A DNA stretch of 51,240 nucleotides from Mycolicibacterium pyrenivorans (GTDB taxonomy: Bacteria > Actinomycetota > Actinomycetes > Mycobacteriales > Mycobacteriaceae). The stretch lies in assembly GCF_025821625.1 (NCBI RefSeq), contig NZ_JACKSH010000284.1, positions 24,872 through 76,111 of the forward strand. The letters are read 5' to 3'. This document shows positions 41,128 through 49,346 of the stretch, one piece after another; positions within the stretch are counted from its first letter, which is position 1; the number at the start of each line of letters is the position of its first letter. The notes under the pieces are model-generated. The model saw only the letters and a program-made list of their open reading frames with translations, searched no databases and had not been told where the DNA came from. Position numbers and translations under genes: made by a program.

Positions 41128-42501
41128 TCACGTTGAGTCGGTGGGTTGTCGTGTGGAGGTGAGGCCCAGGGTGTCCGCGGTGCTGTACTCGTCATCGACG
41201 AGCACCACGACGCCCCCTTCCCGGTCGATGATGGAGGCGGCGATCGACGCTCGGTACCCGGAGCCGCAGTGCACCCAGATCGGCATGTCAGGCAGTTCGT
41301 GAAGGCGGTCGGCGAGTAGGTGCAGCGGGATGTTGATCGCGCCGGGGATGCGGCTGGTGTCGTGCTCTTGGCGTTGTCGCACGTCGAGCACGACGAAATC
41401 CTCGCCACTGCCTAGGGTTTCGGCGAGGTCGGCGAAACCGGCGGTCCGATAGCAGCGCAGTGTTGATCCGGCGCGTAGATCGTCGATGTTTCCTGTGGCG
41501 GCGCCGTCGAGGTGGTCGACGCCTATGCGGACCAGTTCGCGGCGGGCCTCAGCGATCTGATCGAGTGTTTCCCCGATCAGGGTCAGTGGTTCGCCCCACC
41601 GGTGAAGCCAGCCCAGGTAGGTTACGAAGCTGCCAGACAGTTCGAACCCGAGCGTGCCGCTGAGATGCCCTGCGGCGAAGGCGGTGCGATTCCGCAGATC
41701 GACTACCCACTGGCCAGCGTCGATGCGTCGCCGCACCTCCTCGGGATCGACCGGTTCGGGTAACGAGAGGTCCACCGGAGCTGGTCCAGCCTGGTTAATC
41801 ACTCCCATGTGGGCGTAGTACGCGGGATAGGCCGACAGTCCCTCGAGCAGCTCCGCGACATAGGCCTGCTCGTCTTGGGTGAGCGCCGGATTGCTCAGGC
41901 GTTGCTCGGCGATGGTCGAGGAATCACCACTGCCGGGGGTCGCCGAGCAGAAACTGCCGAACCCGTGGGTGGGATAGACCGAGGTGGCATCGGGGAGCAC
42001 CGCTGCCAGTCGGTGCACCGACTGGTACTGGGCACGGGTCAACTCGTGCGTGTGTTCGGCGCCCAACAGATCGGTGCGCCCGGTGGTGCCGTGCAGCATG
42101 GATCCGCCGGTGAACACTGCGGTCACCGCACCGGTGATGTCGCGCAGCACATAGCTGACGTGGTGGTGGGTGTGACCGGGAGTGTGCATCACCTCCAACT
42201 GGATCGGTCCGGCGTCGATGACATCCCCGTCGCACGCCGGGCGGCGTTCGTAGTCCACCTGGTCGCCGGCGGGCACCACGTACTCGGCGCTCACCGTGCG
42301 GGCGAGTTCCAATCCGCCGGTGACGTAGTCGTTGTGGATGTGGGTTTCCAGCACGTGGGTGATTTGCACCCCACGCCGCTGGGCCAGGCCCAGCACTCGG
42401 TCGATGTCACGCTGCGGATCGATCACGACCCCCGTCGAACCGCTGCTGACCAAGTAACTACGGTCGCCGAGACTGGAGGTGTCGATAATCGTGACGTCCA
42501 C
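41128..42501 (-). CDS. cstB: CstB-like persulfide dioxygenase/sulfurtransferase
   Basis: A 457-residue three-domain enzyme. Residues 1-245 are a metallo-beta-lactamase fold with ETHIHNDYVTGG (H54, H56, D58) and TPGH (H110), the iron site of persulfide dioxygenases. Residues about 253-345 are a rhodanese domain lacking the catalytic cysteine. Residues about 355-450 are an active rhodanese with C412 in HCGSGYR. This order matches staphylococcal CstB, which turns low-molecular-weight persulfides into thiosulfate. I use GTG 42,501 because AGGGAG lies upstream. It is the last gene of the cstR-tauE-cstB run. Confidence 0.9.
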   Translation of the reverse strand: MDVTIIDTSSLGDRSYLVSSGSTGVVIDPQRDIDRVLGLAQRRGVQITHVLETHIHNDYVTGGLELARTVSAEYVVPAGDQVDYERRPACDGDVIDAGPIQLEVMHTPGHTHHHVSYVLRDITGAVTAVFTGGSMLHGTTGRTDLLGAEHTHELTRAQYQSVHRLAAVLPDATSVYPTHGFGSFCSATPGSGDSSTIAEQRLSNPALTQDEQAYVAELLEGLSAYPAYYAHMGVINQAGPAPVDLSLPEPVDPEEVRRRIDAGQWVVDLRNRTAFAAGHLSGTLGFELSGSFVTYLGWLHRWGEPLTLIGETLDQIAEARRELVRIGVDHLDGAATGNIDDLRAGSTLRCYRTAGFADLAETLGSGEDFVVLDVRQRQEHDTSRIPGAINIPLHLLADRLHELPDMPIWVHCGSGYRASIAASIIDREGGVVVLVDDEYSTADTLGLTSTRQPTDST

Positions 42502-42603
42502 GAAAAGACTCCCTTCTGGTTTCTGGATTGCTGAAAGTATGTTCACCCCCGCCAGTATGGATCGAAGCCTCTTGGACGGGGCAGCTGATGAAGGTGGGAT
42601 CAG

Positions 42604-43422
42604 TTAGGTCAGGACGAGCGTGTCCAGCAGGACATATGCCGCCACGGCGAAGACCAGGTAAGCGAACCAGTGTTGCAACCGGCCGGTGTCGAGTCTGGCG
42701 CCATAGTGCCCGGCGACCAGTGAGCCGCCGATCGCAGTCGCAACGAACGCCGCTGTAATGGACCAGTCGATGCTTGCCCCATCGAGGTGAAAGAGCGCCC
42801 CGGCCGCGGAATTGGCGACGATGATCAGCAGCGAGGTGCCGATCGCGACGGACATCTGCACACCGAGCAACAGCACCAGGGCGGGAATGATGACGAATCC
42901 ACCGCCCACACCGAACAGCCCGGTCAGCAGGCCGACCGCGAAGCCCGCCGGAATGGACCGCGGTGCGCAGCGACGCCAGTTGATGCCGCCATCGCCGACG
43001 GTGCAGGCAGTGCCGGCGTCGGTGGAATCGGTCAACATTCGCAGGCCGGCGCCGATCATGAGGATCGCGAAGCCGATCATCAGAACCCGCTGAGGCAGGC
43101 GCTCGCCGATGGCGCTGCCGAGCAGGGCGGCCGGTATGCCGGCCACCGCGAAGACAGCGGCCAGGCGCCACTGCACCTGTCCAGCGCGCAACCTGGGCAA
43201 CACCCCCACCGCCGAGGCCACCGCCACCACGATGAGCGACATGGGGATCGCCTGCTCGACCCCGAGGCCGAGCGCATAGACCAGCGCCGGGACCGCCAGG
43301 ATCGACCCGCCGCCGCCGAGCAACCCCAACAGCACCCCGATCACCGCACCCAGCACCAAGGTGATGACCACAGTCACCGGCGACACCGCTTCGACGCCCG
43401 GACGCACGCTCTCACGCAGCAC
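42604..43422 (-). CDS. tauE: TauE/SafE-family sulfite (organosulfur) exporter
   Basis: A 272-residue membrane protein with seven to eight helices in two repeats. The repeated glycine-rich loops LLGLLGGGGSILAVPAL and GLLTGLFGVGGGFVIIPAL are the family signature. In cst operons TauE is thought to export sulfite made during sulfide oxidation. It sits between cstR and cstB on the same strand. The start is GTG 43,422; internal in-frame GTG codons are possible. Confidence 0.9.
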   Translation of the reverse strand: MLRESVRPGVEAVSPVTVVITLVLGAVIGVLLGLLGGGGSILAVPALVYALGLGVEQAIPMSLIVVAVASAVGVLPRLRAGQVQWRLAAVFAVAGIPAALLGSAIGERLPQRVLMIGFAILMIGAGLRMLTDSTDAGTACTVGDGGINWRRCAPRSIPAGFAVGLLTGLFGVGGGFVIIPALVLLLGVQMSVAIGTSLLIIVANSAAGALFHLDGASIDWSITAAFVATAIGGSLVAGHYGARLDTGRLQHWFAYLVFAVAAYVLLDTLVLT

Positions 43423-43478
43423 ACCGCAGGTCAGTCATCACGGTCTCCGACGCCGATACCAGGCACTGCACGCATCCT

Positions 43479-43748
43479 TCATGCCAACGCCAAGAACAGC
43501 TTCTCCAACTCGGCCTCGGTCATCGGCGCTGCCCCACCTTCGACCTGCCCGGCCAGGCACTCTCGCAAACCCGTGGCCACGATCTTGAAACCGGCCTTGT
43601 CCAGCGCGCGCGACACCGCGGCAAGCTGGGTTACCACGTCCTTGCAGTCGCGGCCCTGCTCGATCATCGCGATCACGCCCGCGAGTTGACCATGCGCACG
43701 ACGCAACCGATTGAGCACCACTACGATGCTGTCCTGATCGCCGACCAT
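43479..43748 (-). CDS. cstR: CstR-like persulfide-sensing repressor (CsoR/FrmR family)
   Basis: An 89-residue four-helix repressor: LNRLRRAHGQLAGVIAMIEQGRDC, then QLAAVSRALDKAGFKIVATGLREC. The cysteines are C35 and C64. Copper-sensing CsoR needs a histidine four residues before its second cysteine; here that position is G60, so copper sensing is unlikely and the pair fits CstR, which forms a persulfide bridge. ATG 43,748 follows GGAAGGGG. It precedes tauE and cstB on the same strand, and ATACCC/GGGTAT operators lie on both sides of the divergent promoter region. Confidence 0.88.
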   Translation of the reverse strand: MVGDQDSIVVVLNRLRRAHGQLAGVIAMIEQGRDCKDVVTQLAAVSRALDKAGFKIVATGLRECLAGQVEGGAAPMTEAELEKLFLALA

Positions 43749-43782
43749 CGCCAAACCCCTTCCGTAACAGTAGTTCCATCGT

Positions 43783-43798
43783 ATACCCCACCGGGTAT
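43783..43798. promoter_or_regulatory. CstR operator 1 (cstR-tauE-cstB side)
   Basis: ATACCC and GGGTAT are exact inverted copies around CACC, 35 bases before the cstR start. CsoR/CstR-family operators are ATACCC-type dyads of this length. Confidence 0.65.
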
Positions 43799-43931
43799 CT
43801 ACCCGATCGTTGCGACGCCAGTCGTGGCGCTCGGTGCAAACGGGGCGCGCCGTGGTCGGAGAGGCAGGGTCGGGCCGCCCTTGCATTTCAATAAATCAGG
43901 GCGGACCGTGACTTCGCCACCCATCGACAGG

Positions 43932-43951
43932 GTATACCGGCGGGGGTATAC
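43932..43951. promoter_or_regulatory. CstR operator 2 (sqr side)
   Basis: GTATACC and GGTATAC are exact inverted copies around GGCGGG, about 405 bases before the SQR-like gene. The similarity to operator 1 suggests that one repressor controls both directions. An inverted repeat CCGCCCT (43,875-43,881)/AGGGCGG (43,898-43,904) lies between the two operators. Confidence 0.6.
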
Positions 43952-43958
43952 AGGAAGG

Positions 43959-44267
43959 GTGAATGAACCTGTGAAGTCACCGTCGACGAGTTGGCTGCCA
44001 GGCGGGGCGCGGCCGGCCAGTCGGGTGGCGGATGCCCGCGAAGCCCTAGGAATACCAGTGCATCATTTCCTTGGCGCGCTGCCTATCAAAGGTGCTGGCC
44101 GCGCGTCTCGTCGACATCCCGGACACTGCGTTACGTCGTCTGCAGGTCGGGAAGCCGGTTCACGGCGCGCGAAGCCTGGGATTCTTCGGCCCGAAACGCT
44201 GTGTCGACCAAGGTGTGGGCGGGATGACGCAATGGGGGTGACGTCAATCCGGCCCATCGAGATTTGA
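43959..44267 (+). CDS. doubtful small ORF or degenerate gene under the CstR operator
   Basis: A GTG-initiated frame of 102 codons begins eight bases after operator 2. The first 30 residues (NEPVKSPSTSWLPGGARPASRVADAREAL) look protein-like, then the sequence becomes rich in Arg, Gly and Cys. Another frame of the same stretch reads ARLVDIPDTALRRLQVGKPV. A frameshifted, decayed gene is therefore possible. The ribosome site is too close to the GTG. It fills the long leader before the SQR-like gene. Confidence 0.25.
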   Translation: MNEPVKSPSTSWLPGGARPASRVADAREALGIPVHHFLGALPIKGAGRASRRHPGHCVTSSAGREAGSRRAKPGILRPETLCRPRCGRDDAMGVTSIRPIEI

Positions 44268-44356
44268 CCACTCGTCAGCGCCCACCCCATTCGGGTGCGG
44301 TACCGACCCCGACTGAATCAACAATTGTCCGACTACAACGAAAGAGGGACGCTCCA

Positions 44357-45502
44357 ATGAAGAAGACCGTACTGATCCTGGGTGCCGGATTTGGCGGCCT
44401 GGAATTAGCCGCCCAACTCTCCGACACCCTCGCCGACCTGCACGTCATCCTGATCGACCACAACGACGGGTTTACCTTCGGCTTTTCCAAGCTCGACGTG
44501 TTGTTCACGAATCGCACCCCCGAGGATGTCCGCATTCCGTATGCCGAGCTGACCAGGCCCGGCGTGGAGTTCCGCCAGGAACGCATCACCTCCATCGACC
44601 CGGCCACCCGTCGCGTCGTCACCGACCAATCCGACTATCAGCCCGACTTCCTCGTCATCGCCCTGGGCGCCGACTACGAGCCCGAAGCCACCCCTGGCTT
44701 CACCGAGGACGGCTACGACTTCTACACGGTGGATGGCGCCGCTCGACTGCGCGACCGCCTCGCTGAATTCACCAGCGGCACCATCGTGCTGGGCGTCCTC
44801 AGCGTCCCCTTCAAGTGCCCGCCAGCACCCTACGAGGCAGTCCTGCTGCTACATGCCCACTTGGTCGAGCGGGGCATCCGCGACGCCGTCACCATCAAGG
44901 TGATCAGCCCCATGCCCTCTCCGATCCCGGTCTCCCCGGAAACATCCGAAGCGCTGATCACCGCCATGGCCGAACGTTGCATCATCTACCGGCCTGAGAC
45001 CAAGATCCATTCACTGGACCCGAACCAACACCTAGCCCACACCGACACCGACACCGAGCCCTACGACTTGTTCATCGGCATCCCCAAACACCGCGTCCCC
45101 GACGTGATCGACGCCTCCGGGCTGACTGCTGGAGGCAACGACGGATGGATCGCCGTCGACCCCGCCACGCTCGCCACCAAACATGCTGGTGTGTATGCCA
45201 TCGGCGACTGCGCCGACGCACCCGTACCCCGCGCCGGGGTTTACGCCGAAGACGCTGCCGGCACCGTTGCCGCCCACATCGCCGCACAGCTGCACGGGAC
45301 ACCATTTACCGCCAAGTATTCCGGGCGCGGGGTCTGCTACATCGAGTTCGGCGATGGACGGGTCGGTAAGGTCGACGCCGACTTCCTCTCCGGGTCCAAA
45401 CCCACCGCCCCCTTCATCGGGCCCTCCACCGACCTGGCCGACGAGAAAGCCGAATTCGCCGTCACCCGACGACACCGCTGGTTCGGTCGATCCGCAAGCT
45501 GA
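44357..45502 (+). CDS. sqr: sulfide:quinone oxidoreductase-like flavoprotein
   Basis: A 381-residue FAD-dependent oxidoreductase. The N-terminal dinucleotide loop is LGAGFGG (9-14), the second FAD contact is VYAIGDCADAP. Two cysteines are placed as in SQR-type enzymes: C154 (PFKCPPAPYE) and C327 (RGVCYIEFG), and can form the disulfide/persulfide that accepts sulfide. The C-terminal amphipathic end would dock on the membrane. ATG 44,357 follows AGAGGGAC. Together with CstB, TauE and CstR it makes a sulfide oxidation pathway: sulfide to persulfide, then to sulfite or thiosulfate. A general NADH dehydrogenase is less likely. Confidence 0.85.
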   Translation: MKKTVLILGAGFGGLELAAQLSDTLADLHVILIDHNDGFTFGFSKLDVLFTNRTPEDVRIPYAELTRPGVEFRQERITSIDPATRRVVTDQSDYQPDFLVIALGADYEPEATPGFTEDGYDFYTVDGAARLRDRLAEFTSGTIVLGVLSVPFKCPPAPYEAVLLLHAHLVERGIRDAVTIKVISPMPSPIPVSPETSEALITAMAERCIIYRPETKIHSLDPNQHLAHTDTDTEPYDLFIGIPKHRVPDVIDASGLTAGGNDGWIAVDPATLATKHAGVYAIGDCADAPVPRAGVYAEDAAGTVAAHIAAQLHGTPFTAKYSGRGVCYIEFGDGRVGKVDADFLSGSKPTAPFIGPSTDLADEKAEFAVTRRHRWFGRSAS

Positions 45503-45576
45503 ACGACAGAATCACCTCCGATGACGGCGTGCCGGACAAGACCGATCGTCGCACACCCTTTTCATCGTCAAACACC

Positions 45577-45588
45577 GATGATAGCGTC
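45577..45588 (+). promoter_or_regulatory. CmtR-type operator motif before the second cyclase pair
   Basis: GATGATAGCGTC is identical to 10,937-10,948 in the first cmtR/methyltransferase promoter. An inverted partial copy (TTCATCG) lies 10 bases to the left. It is about 80 bases before the methyltransferase start. Confidence 0.55.
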
Positions 45589-45667
45589 GTATGTAGATTA
45601 TTAGCTGGCGATGTCGCACCCTTATAGAGCGATGGCTGCCGTGAAGGGAAAGGGTTCTGAGGTGTTG

Positions 45668-46294
45668 ATGAATCGGGTCGAGACTGCCCTGATCAATTCG
45701 CCGCCCCGGCGGTGGCTGCAACGTTTCTACGAAGTGCCGGTACTGCTGCGCTTAGGGGGCCGTATCCCGCCGGGCAGTACAGCCCTCGAGATTGGCTGTG
45801 GACCGGGCTACGGCTCACAGCTGGTGCTACAACGCTTCGGCGCCGACCGGATCGATGCCCTCGATCTGGATCCGACGATGATCGATCGCGCCCGTAAGCG
45901 GCTGGCACCCTGCGGAAATCGGGTCACCTTGGTCCGTGGCAGTGCCACGGACCTGCGGGCCGCGCTCGACGCTGACGACGACAGCTACGACGCGGTGTTC
46001 GACTTCGGCATCATCCACCACATTCCGCAGTGGCGTACCGCGGTGGCAGAAGCCGCGCGGGTGCTCGCCCCCGGTGGACGGTTCTACTTCGAAGAGGTCA
46101 CCAAACACGCCCTCGACCGCCCGACCTACCGGCGACTGTTCGACCATCCCACCGACGACCGCTTCACCGCTGAACAGTTTGTTGACGAACTCCGCCGGCA
46201 CGGCCTGCTCATCCTCGGCTCTGTCACCCGCATTCGGGGCGATTATCTGCTCGGTGTCGCCACCAAGCCGCTCGTCAACGGTGGTGCACGGTGA
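45668..46294 (+). CDS. class I SAM methyltransferase next to cyclase-YHS
   Basis: A 208-residue methyltransferase: ALEIGCGPGYGS (motif I), IDALDLDPTMID, VRGSATDL, AVFDFGIIHHIPQW and VLAPGGRFYFEE. The IIHH and EEVTKHALDRPTYRRLFDHP segments distinguish it from the two in the 11-15 kb operon. ATG 45,668 follows GAGG; ATGs at 45,611 and 45,632 are also in frame. The cyclase-YHS gene follows 75 bases later on the same strand. The substrate is unknown. Confidence 0.85.
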   Translation: MNRVETALINSPPRRWLQRFYEVPVLLRLGGRIPPGSTALEIGCGPGYGSQLVLQRFGADRIDALDLDPTMIDRARKRLAPCGNRVTLVRGSATDLRAALDADDDSYDAVFDFGIIHHIPQWRTAVAEAARVLAPGGRFYFEEVTKHALDRPTYRRLFDHPTDDRFTAEQFVDELRRHGLLILGSVTRIRGDYLLGVATKPLVNGGAR

Positions 46295-46369
46295 TGGCCG
46301 CCGCCGCGGTAGGCCTGAAGCGCACAGATCGACTGTAACGACGGGCGACGTGAGTGAGAATGGCCAACC

Positions 46370-47056
46370 ATGGGTGAGGCCGCTGCAGCGGACGCAACGT
46401 TCGCTTTCGTCGATCTGTCCGGCTTTACGGCCTTGACTGAGATGTGCGGCGACGAGGAAGCCGCCCTTCTCGCCGGGCGGCTGGTAGACCTCGCGCGAGA
46501 CTCGCTCACCGTTCATGTCAGCCTGGTGAAAAGCATGGGGGACGCGGTGATGCTGCGCGCCCCTGGTCCTGAACAGATGATGGCGACGATCGTGGCGCTG
46601 GCCGATCGCGCCGCTGCCGAAGACGGCTTCCTCGTGCTCCGAGTCGGAATCCATCACGGGAGCGCCGTCGAACGTGACAACGATTTCTTCGGGCATGCGG
46701 TTAACACCGCCGCACGCGTGACAGCGCTGGCCGGCGCAGGCCAGGCAATAGTCACCGATCCGATACTGCCCGCATGCGAAGGGTTGGGTCTCGCGGTCCG
46801 CTCTTTGGGCGCCACCGCGCTCCGCAATATCGCATCTCCTATGGCGGTGTATCGCGTGTCGCTCCCACCGCCCCGATATCCCGTTGACCCCGTGTGTGGG
46901 GTTCGAATTGATCCGCGCACAACCAGCCACCATGTGCGGCACGACGATCAAGACATATGGTTCTGCTCCGGCCGATGCGCCGAACGGTTCTTGGCCATTA
47001 ATGAAGGCAAACAACCTGAAGGAGGGCGAACCCGCCGCGCCAACTACGACGACTGA
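46370..47056 (+). CDS. class III adenylyl cyclase domain fused to YHS, second copy
   Basis: A 228-residue fusion with the same plan as the protein at 11,646. The cyclase set is complete: D15 (FVDLSGF), D58 (SMGDAVM), K54 and D105 for adenine, N112 and R116 (VNTAARV). The YHS domain at about 172-207 has DPVCGV and IWFCSGRC. The two proteins clearly share ancestry but differ through most of their length, so the architecture has been kept by selection. It follows a methyltransferase gene that has a CmtR-type motif upstream. There is no membrane segment. Confidence 0.88.
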   Translation: MGEAAAADATFAFVDLSGFTALTEMCGDEEAALLAGRLVDLARDSLTVHVSLVKSMGDAVMLRAPGPEQMMATIVALADRAAAEDGFLVLRVGIHHGSAVERDNDFFGHAVNTAARVTALAGAGQAIVTDPILPACEGLGLAVRSLGATALRNIASPMAVYRVSLPPPRYPVDPVCGVRIDPRTTSHHVRHDDQDIWFCSGRCAERFLAINEGKQPEGGRTRRANYDD

Positions 47057-47189
47057 CCCAGGCGCACGACGAGTGGAGCCACCTCTTTCGTTTGAAGGGT
47101 GTCTACATGCGGCTGGCTTCCAGCGACCACCCGATCCGCTCGTCGGCTCGTTGGGGTTGCCGCAGCAGCTGTTCGGGTTGCGCCTCGGG

Positions 47190-48146
47190 TCAGAGGCATA
47201 TCGATGGCGCAAGCATCAGCGCGGCGGCCAGGAGTGGTCCGAGCAGGGCCGCGCCCGTCGCCACAGTGAGGTAAAGGCGGGCGCGAATCCGGTTCGGCGG
47301 AAATAGAAGTCGTTCCACACGCTGAGTGACGGCCAATCCCGTCGCACCAAGCGCCGCGGCCGGCATCGGTGATGTCGAGGTGGGGCCTGGAAGGCTGAGG
47401 GCAACAAGTGCGTCGACGATGGTGTCGCAGCTGTGTCGTCGGGCGGCGGCGTCGTCGGCGCACATCTCCAAAAGGCGAGCGATCTCGCTGGCGCCCTTGG
47501 CGAAGAGCTGCACCCGCGGCAGCATCGCGCCCAGAGCGGCGGTGACGGCCAGGACATGATGGTGGCGTCCGCTCAGGTGGGCGCGTTCATGAGCGAGGAC
47601 TGCGGCCAGTTCGGCGCCATCGAGGGCGTCGAGCGCGCCGCGGGTCATGACGATGGTGTGGGGTCGCCCAGCAAGGCAATACACCCCGCGCTGAGCGCTG
47701 TCGATGATCAGGGCGCCTCCAGGCCCCGGCAAGGTGTCACCGGCGGCGATCCGGGCGGCGCTGACGTGGTCTCTACTGCCCCGATGCGAACGGCGTATTG
47801 CGAGCACCACGCGGCTGCCCAGAACCACGACCGTCAGGGTGCTCATCGCGGCCAGCGCTAGAAAGCTGACCTGCAACAACTCGCCATAACCGCCGTGGAC
47901 GATGAAACCCAAGCCGGCCAGGCACCCGGTCACCATCAGACCAATGTCACCTTCCGAGGTGAGGACATGGGTCACCAGCAGGGTGAACGCCCCGATCGAG
48001 GCCGCGAGCACGGAGGCCATCACGGCGAGCCAGGCGCTGACACCGAGGCGGGGGGCAGCACCGTGGAGATTGGCACGCAACAGCAATGGCGGCGCCAAAA
48101 CGCTCAAGGCCAGCGCGTAAACCGCGAGGCAGACGGCCATGCTCAT
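47190..48146 (-). CDS. M56-family membrane metallopeptidase (BlaR-like)
   Basis: A 318-residue membrane protein with four hydrophobic segments and a zinc-protease motif H186-ERA-H190 (VLAHERAHLSG) after residue 180. The EMCADDAAAR segment supplies the third ligand. M56 proteases paired with BlaI cut the repressor when activated; M. tuberculosis has the same pair (Rv1845c-Rv1846c). There is no penicillin-binding sensor domain, so the signal is not a beta-lactam read by that route. ATG 48,146 overlaps the BlaI stop by four bases. Confidence 0.88.
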   Translation of the reverse strand: MSMAVCLAVYALALSVLAPPLLLRANLHGAAPRLGVSAWLAVMASVLAASIGAFTLLVTHVLTSEGDIGLMVTGCLAGLGFIVHGGYGELLQVSFLALAAMSTLTVVVLGSRVVLAIRRSHRGSRDHVSAARIAAGDTLPGPGGALIIDSAQRGVYCLAGRPHTIVMTRGALDALDGAELAAVLAHERAHLSGRHHHVLAVTAALGAMLPRVQLFAKGASEIARLLEMCADDAAARRHSCDTIVDALVALSLPGPTSTSPMPAAALGATGLAVTQRVERLLFPPNRIRARLYLTVATGAALLGPLLAAALMLAPSICL

Positions 48147-48532
48147 GGTTTCGGCGATGTCCGGCCCCGGCGGCGGATGACCTCTTTGAGCCCTGCCAGC
48201 TCGTCGGCACTCATCTCCCCGACGAAATGCGCCAGAACCGCGGCTGTGTCGTGTTCGCCACCGCCGCTCAACGCTTCGCGCATGAGCGCGGCGATGTGTT
48301 CGGGATGGCTCAGCACGGTGCGGTAGCGGAACGCTTTGCCCTCCCGTTCCCGCAGGAGGTGACCCTTGCGGTAGAGATTCTCCATGGTCGACAGCACTGT
48401 GGTGTAGGCGATCTCGCGATCGGTGCGAAGCTGTTCGACCACCTCCCGGGCGGTACCGCTGCCGCCGGATTCCCACAACCGCGCCATGACTACGGTCTCG
48501 AGTTCACCGAACACCCGCACCGCTACTCTCAC
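48143..48532 (-). CDS. blaI: BlaI/MecI/CopY-family repressor
   Basis: A 129-residue winged-helix repressor: FGELETVVMARLWESGGSGTAREVVEQL, then IAYTTVLSTMENLYRKGHLLREREGKAFRY, the typical BlaI recognition helix and wing. The C-terminal dimer part follows. The start is GTG 48,532. It is translationally coupled to the M56 protease. BlaI-type dimers bind TACTA/TAGTA-like dyads, which occur before the MPT63-like gene (49,347), the peroxiredoxin (34,489) and ccdA (34,065), so a small regulon is plausible. I see no clear dyad in its own leader. Confidence 0.88.
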   Translation of the reverse strand: MRVAVRVFGELETVVMARLWESGGSGTAREVVEQLRTDREIAYTTVLSTMENLYRKGHLLREREGKAFRYRTVLSHPEHIAALMREALSGGGEHDTAAVLAHFVGEMSADELAGLKEVIRRRGRTSPKP

Positions 48533-48702
48533 CTACCTCGTCTTCGGTCCTTGCCGGGGTTGCCGTGCGATAAGCACACCTCCTGCACCAGCCTACGGCC
48601 TCGGTACGGAGAACCGACATTGCGCGCCGACGGCGGCATGACCCTCCGACGATGCGTCCACCACGTCATGTTCTGACGGGCCGGTTTCCTTGGGTTTGAC
48701 GG

Positions 48703-49287
48703 TTACATGTTTCCTGCACAACACGGGCACGGTTCCGGATCGGTACAACAGGCGCAGTCATCCATCGGCATTGGCTGCATCGCCATCATCGCTCCGCTAC
48801 AGCACATCATCGCCTCGCTGCAGCACCACATCAGCGGTTCAGAACCTCCAGCGTCGTAGCTCACGGCGACGGGGTCGCCACCGGTGACGTCGAAGTAGAT
48901 CTTGCCCGTAGCGGTCTGGCCCTGAGCCAGTGCGGCGCCAGAAATCCCCTGCGGGCTCGCCATTTGCCACAGCACGCGATAGCTGCCGCCATCAGCAGTG
49001 GAGGCGTTGAAATTGGGGATGATGGGCGTCGATCCCCCTGAGGTCGCCGTGACCGACGCGGTCGCCTCCCATAGCTGTCCGGCCAGCGGATATCCAGGCG
49101 CGGGATCCGCGCTCTTCGTGAGGTTGGTGACTGACCACTCCTGTACGCCACCCCCCATCTCGGCCTGCTGCTGAGACCCAAAGCGGTGCATACAGTCATC
49201 GGAAGCCGACGCCGTCGCGGCGAGTCCCACACCAAACAGCGCCGCCACCGCCACCAGCGCCACCATCACACCGAGTCCGCGAAACAC
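48703..49287 (-). CDS. secreted MPT63-like (DUF1942) protein with Cys/Met-rich metal-binding tail
   Basis: A 194-residue exported protein. After a signal peptide (about residues 1-28, ending ATASA) comes an MPT63/DUF1942 beta-sandwich: VQEWSVTNLTKSADPAPGYPLAGQLWEA, TPIIPNFNAS, YRVLWQMASPQGISG and GKIYFDVTG are family hallmarks. The normal fold ends near LMWCC. A tail of about 40 residues follows with ten cysteines and many methionines (CCSEAMMCC, DDCACC, CPCC), like a metallothionein. GTG 49,287 follows AAGGAGC. The tail is not part of MPT63 and suggests extracellular binding of copper, mercury or cadmium. Confidence 0.85.
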   Translation of the reverse strand: MFRGLGVMVALVAVAALFGVGLAATASASDDCMHRFGSQQQAEMGGGVQEWSVTNLTKSADPAPGYPLAGQLWEATASVTATSGGSTPIIPNFNASTADGGSYRVLWQMASPQGISGAALAQGQTATGKIYFDVTGGDPVAVSYDAGGSEPLMWCCSEAMMCCSGAMMAMQPMPMDDCACCTDPEPCPCCAGNM

Positions 49288-49346
49288 ATTTGCTCCTTCT
49301 TTCACATTGCTGCGGCCGCCGACCGATCGGCCCGCCGAGCATCAAG

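Noticed and set aside
42787..43689. 300-codon open frame opposite tauE and cstR
   Set aside because: Antisense to two clear genes, and low-complexity (His, Gln, Arg).
43479..43748. Calling the CsoR-family protein a copper sensor
   Set aside because: The histidine ligand is replaced by G60, and all neighbours are sulfide/persulfide genes.
45827..47212. 461-codon open frame opposite the methyltransferase and cyclase-YHS genes
   Set aside because: Antisense to two proteins with full motif sets; no recognisable domain.
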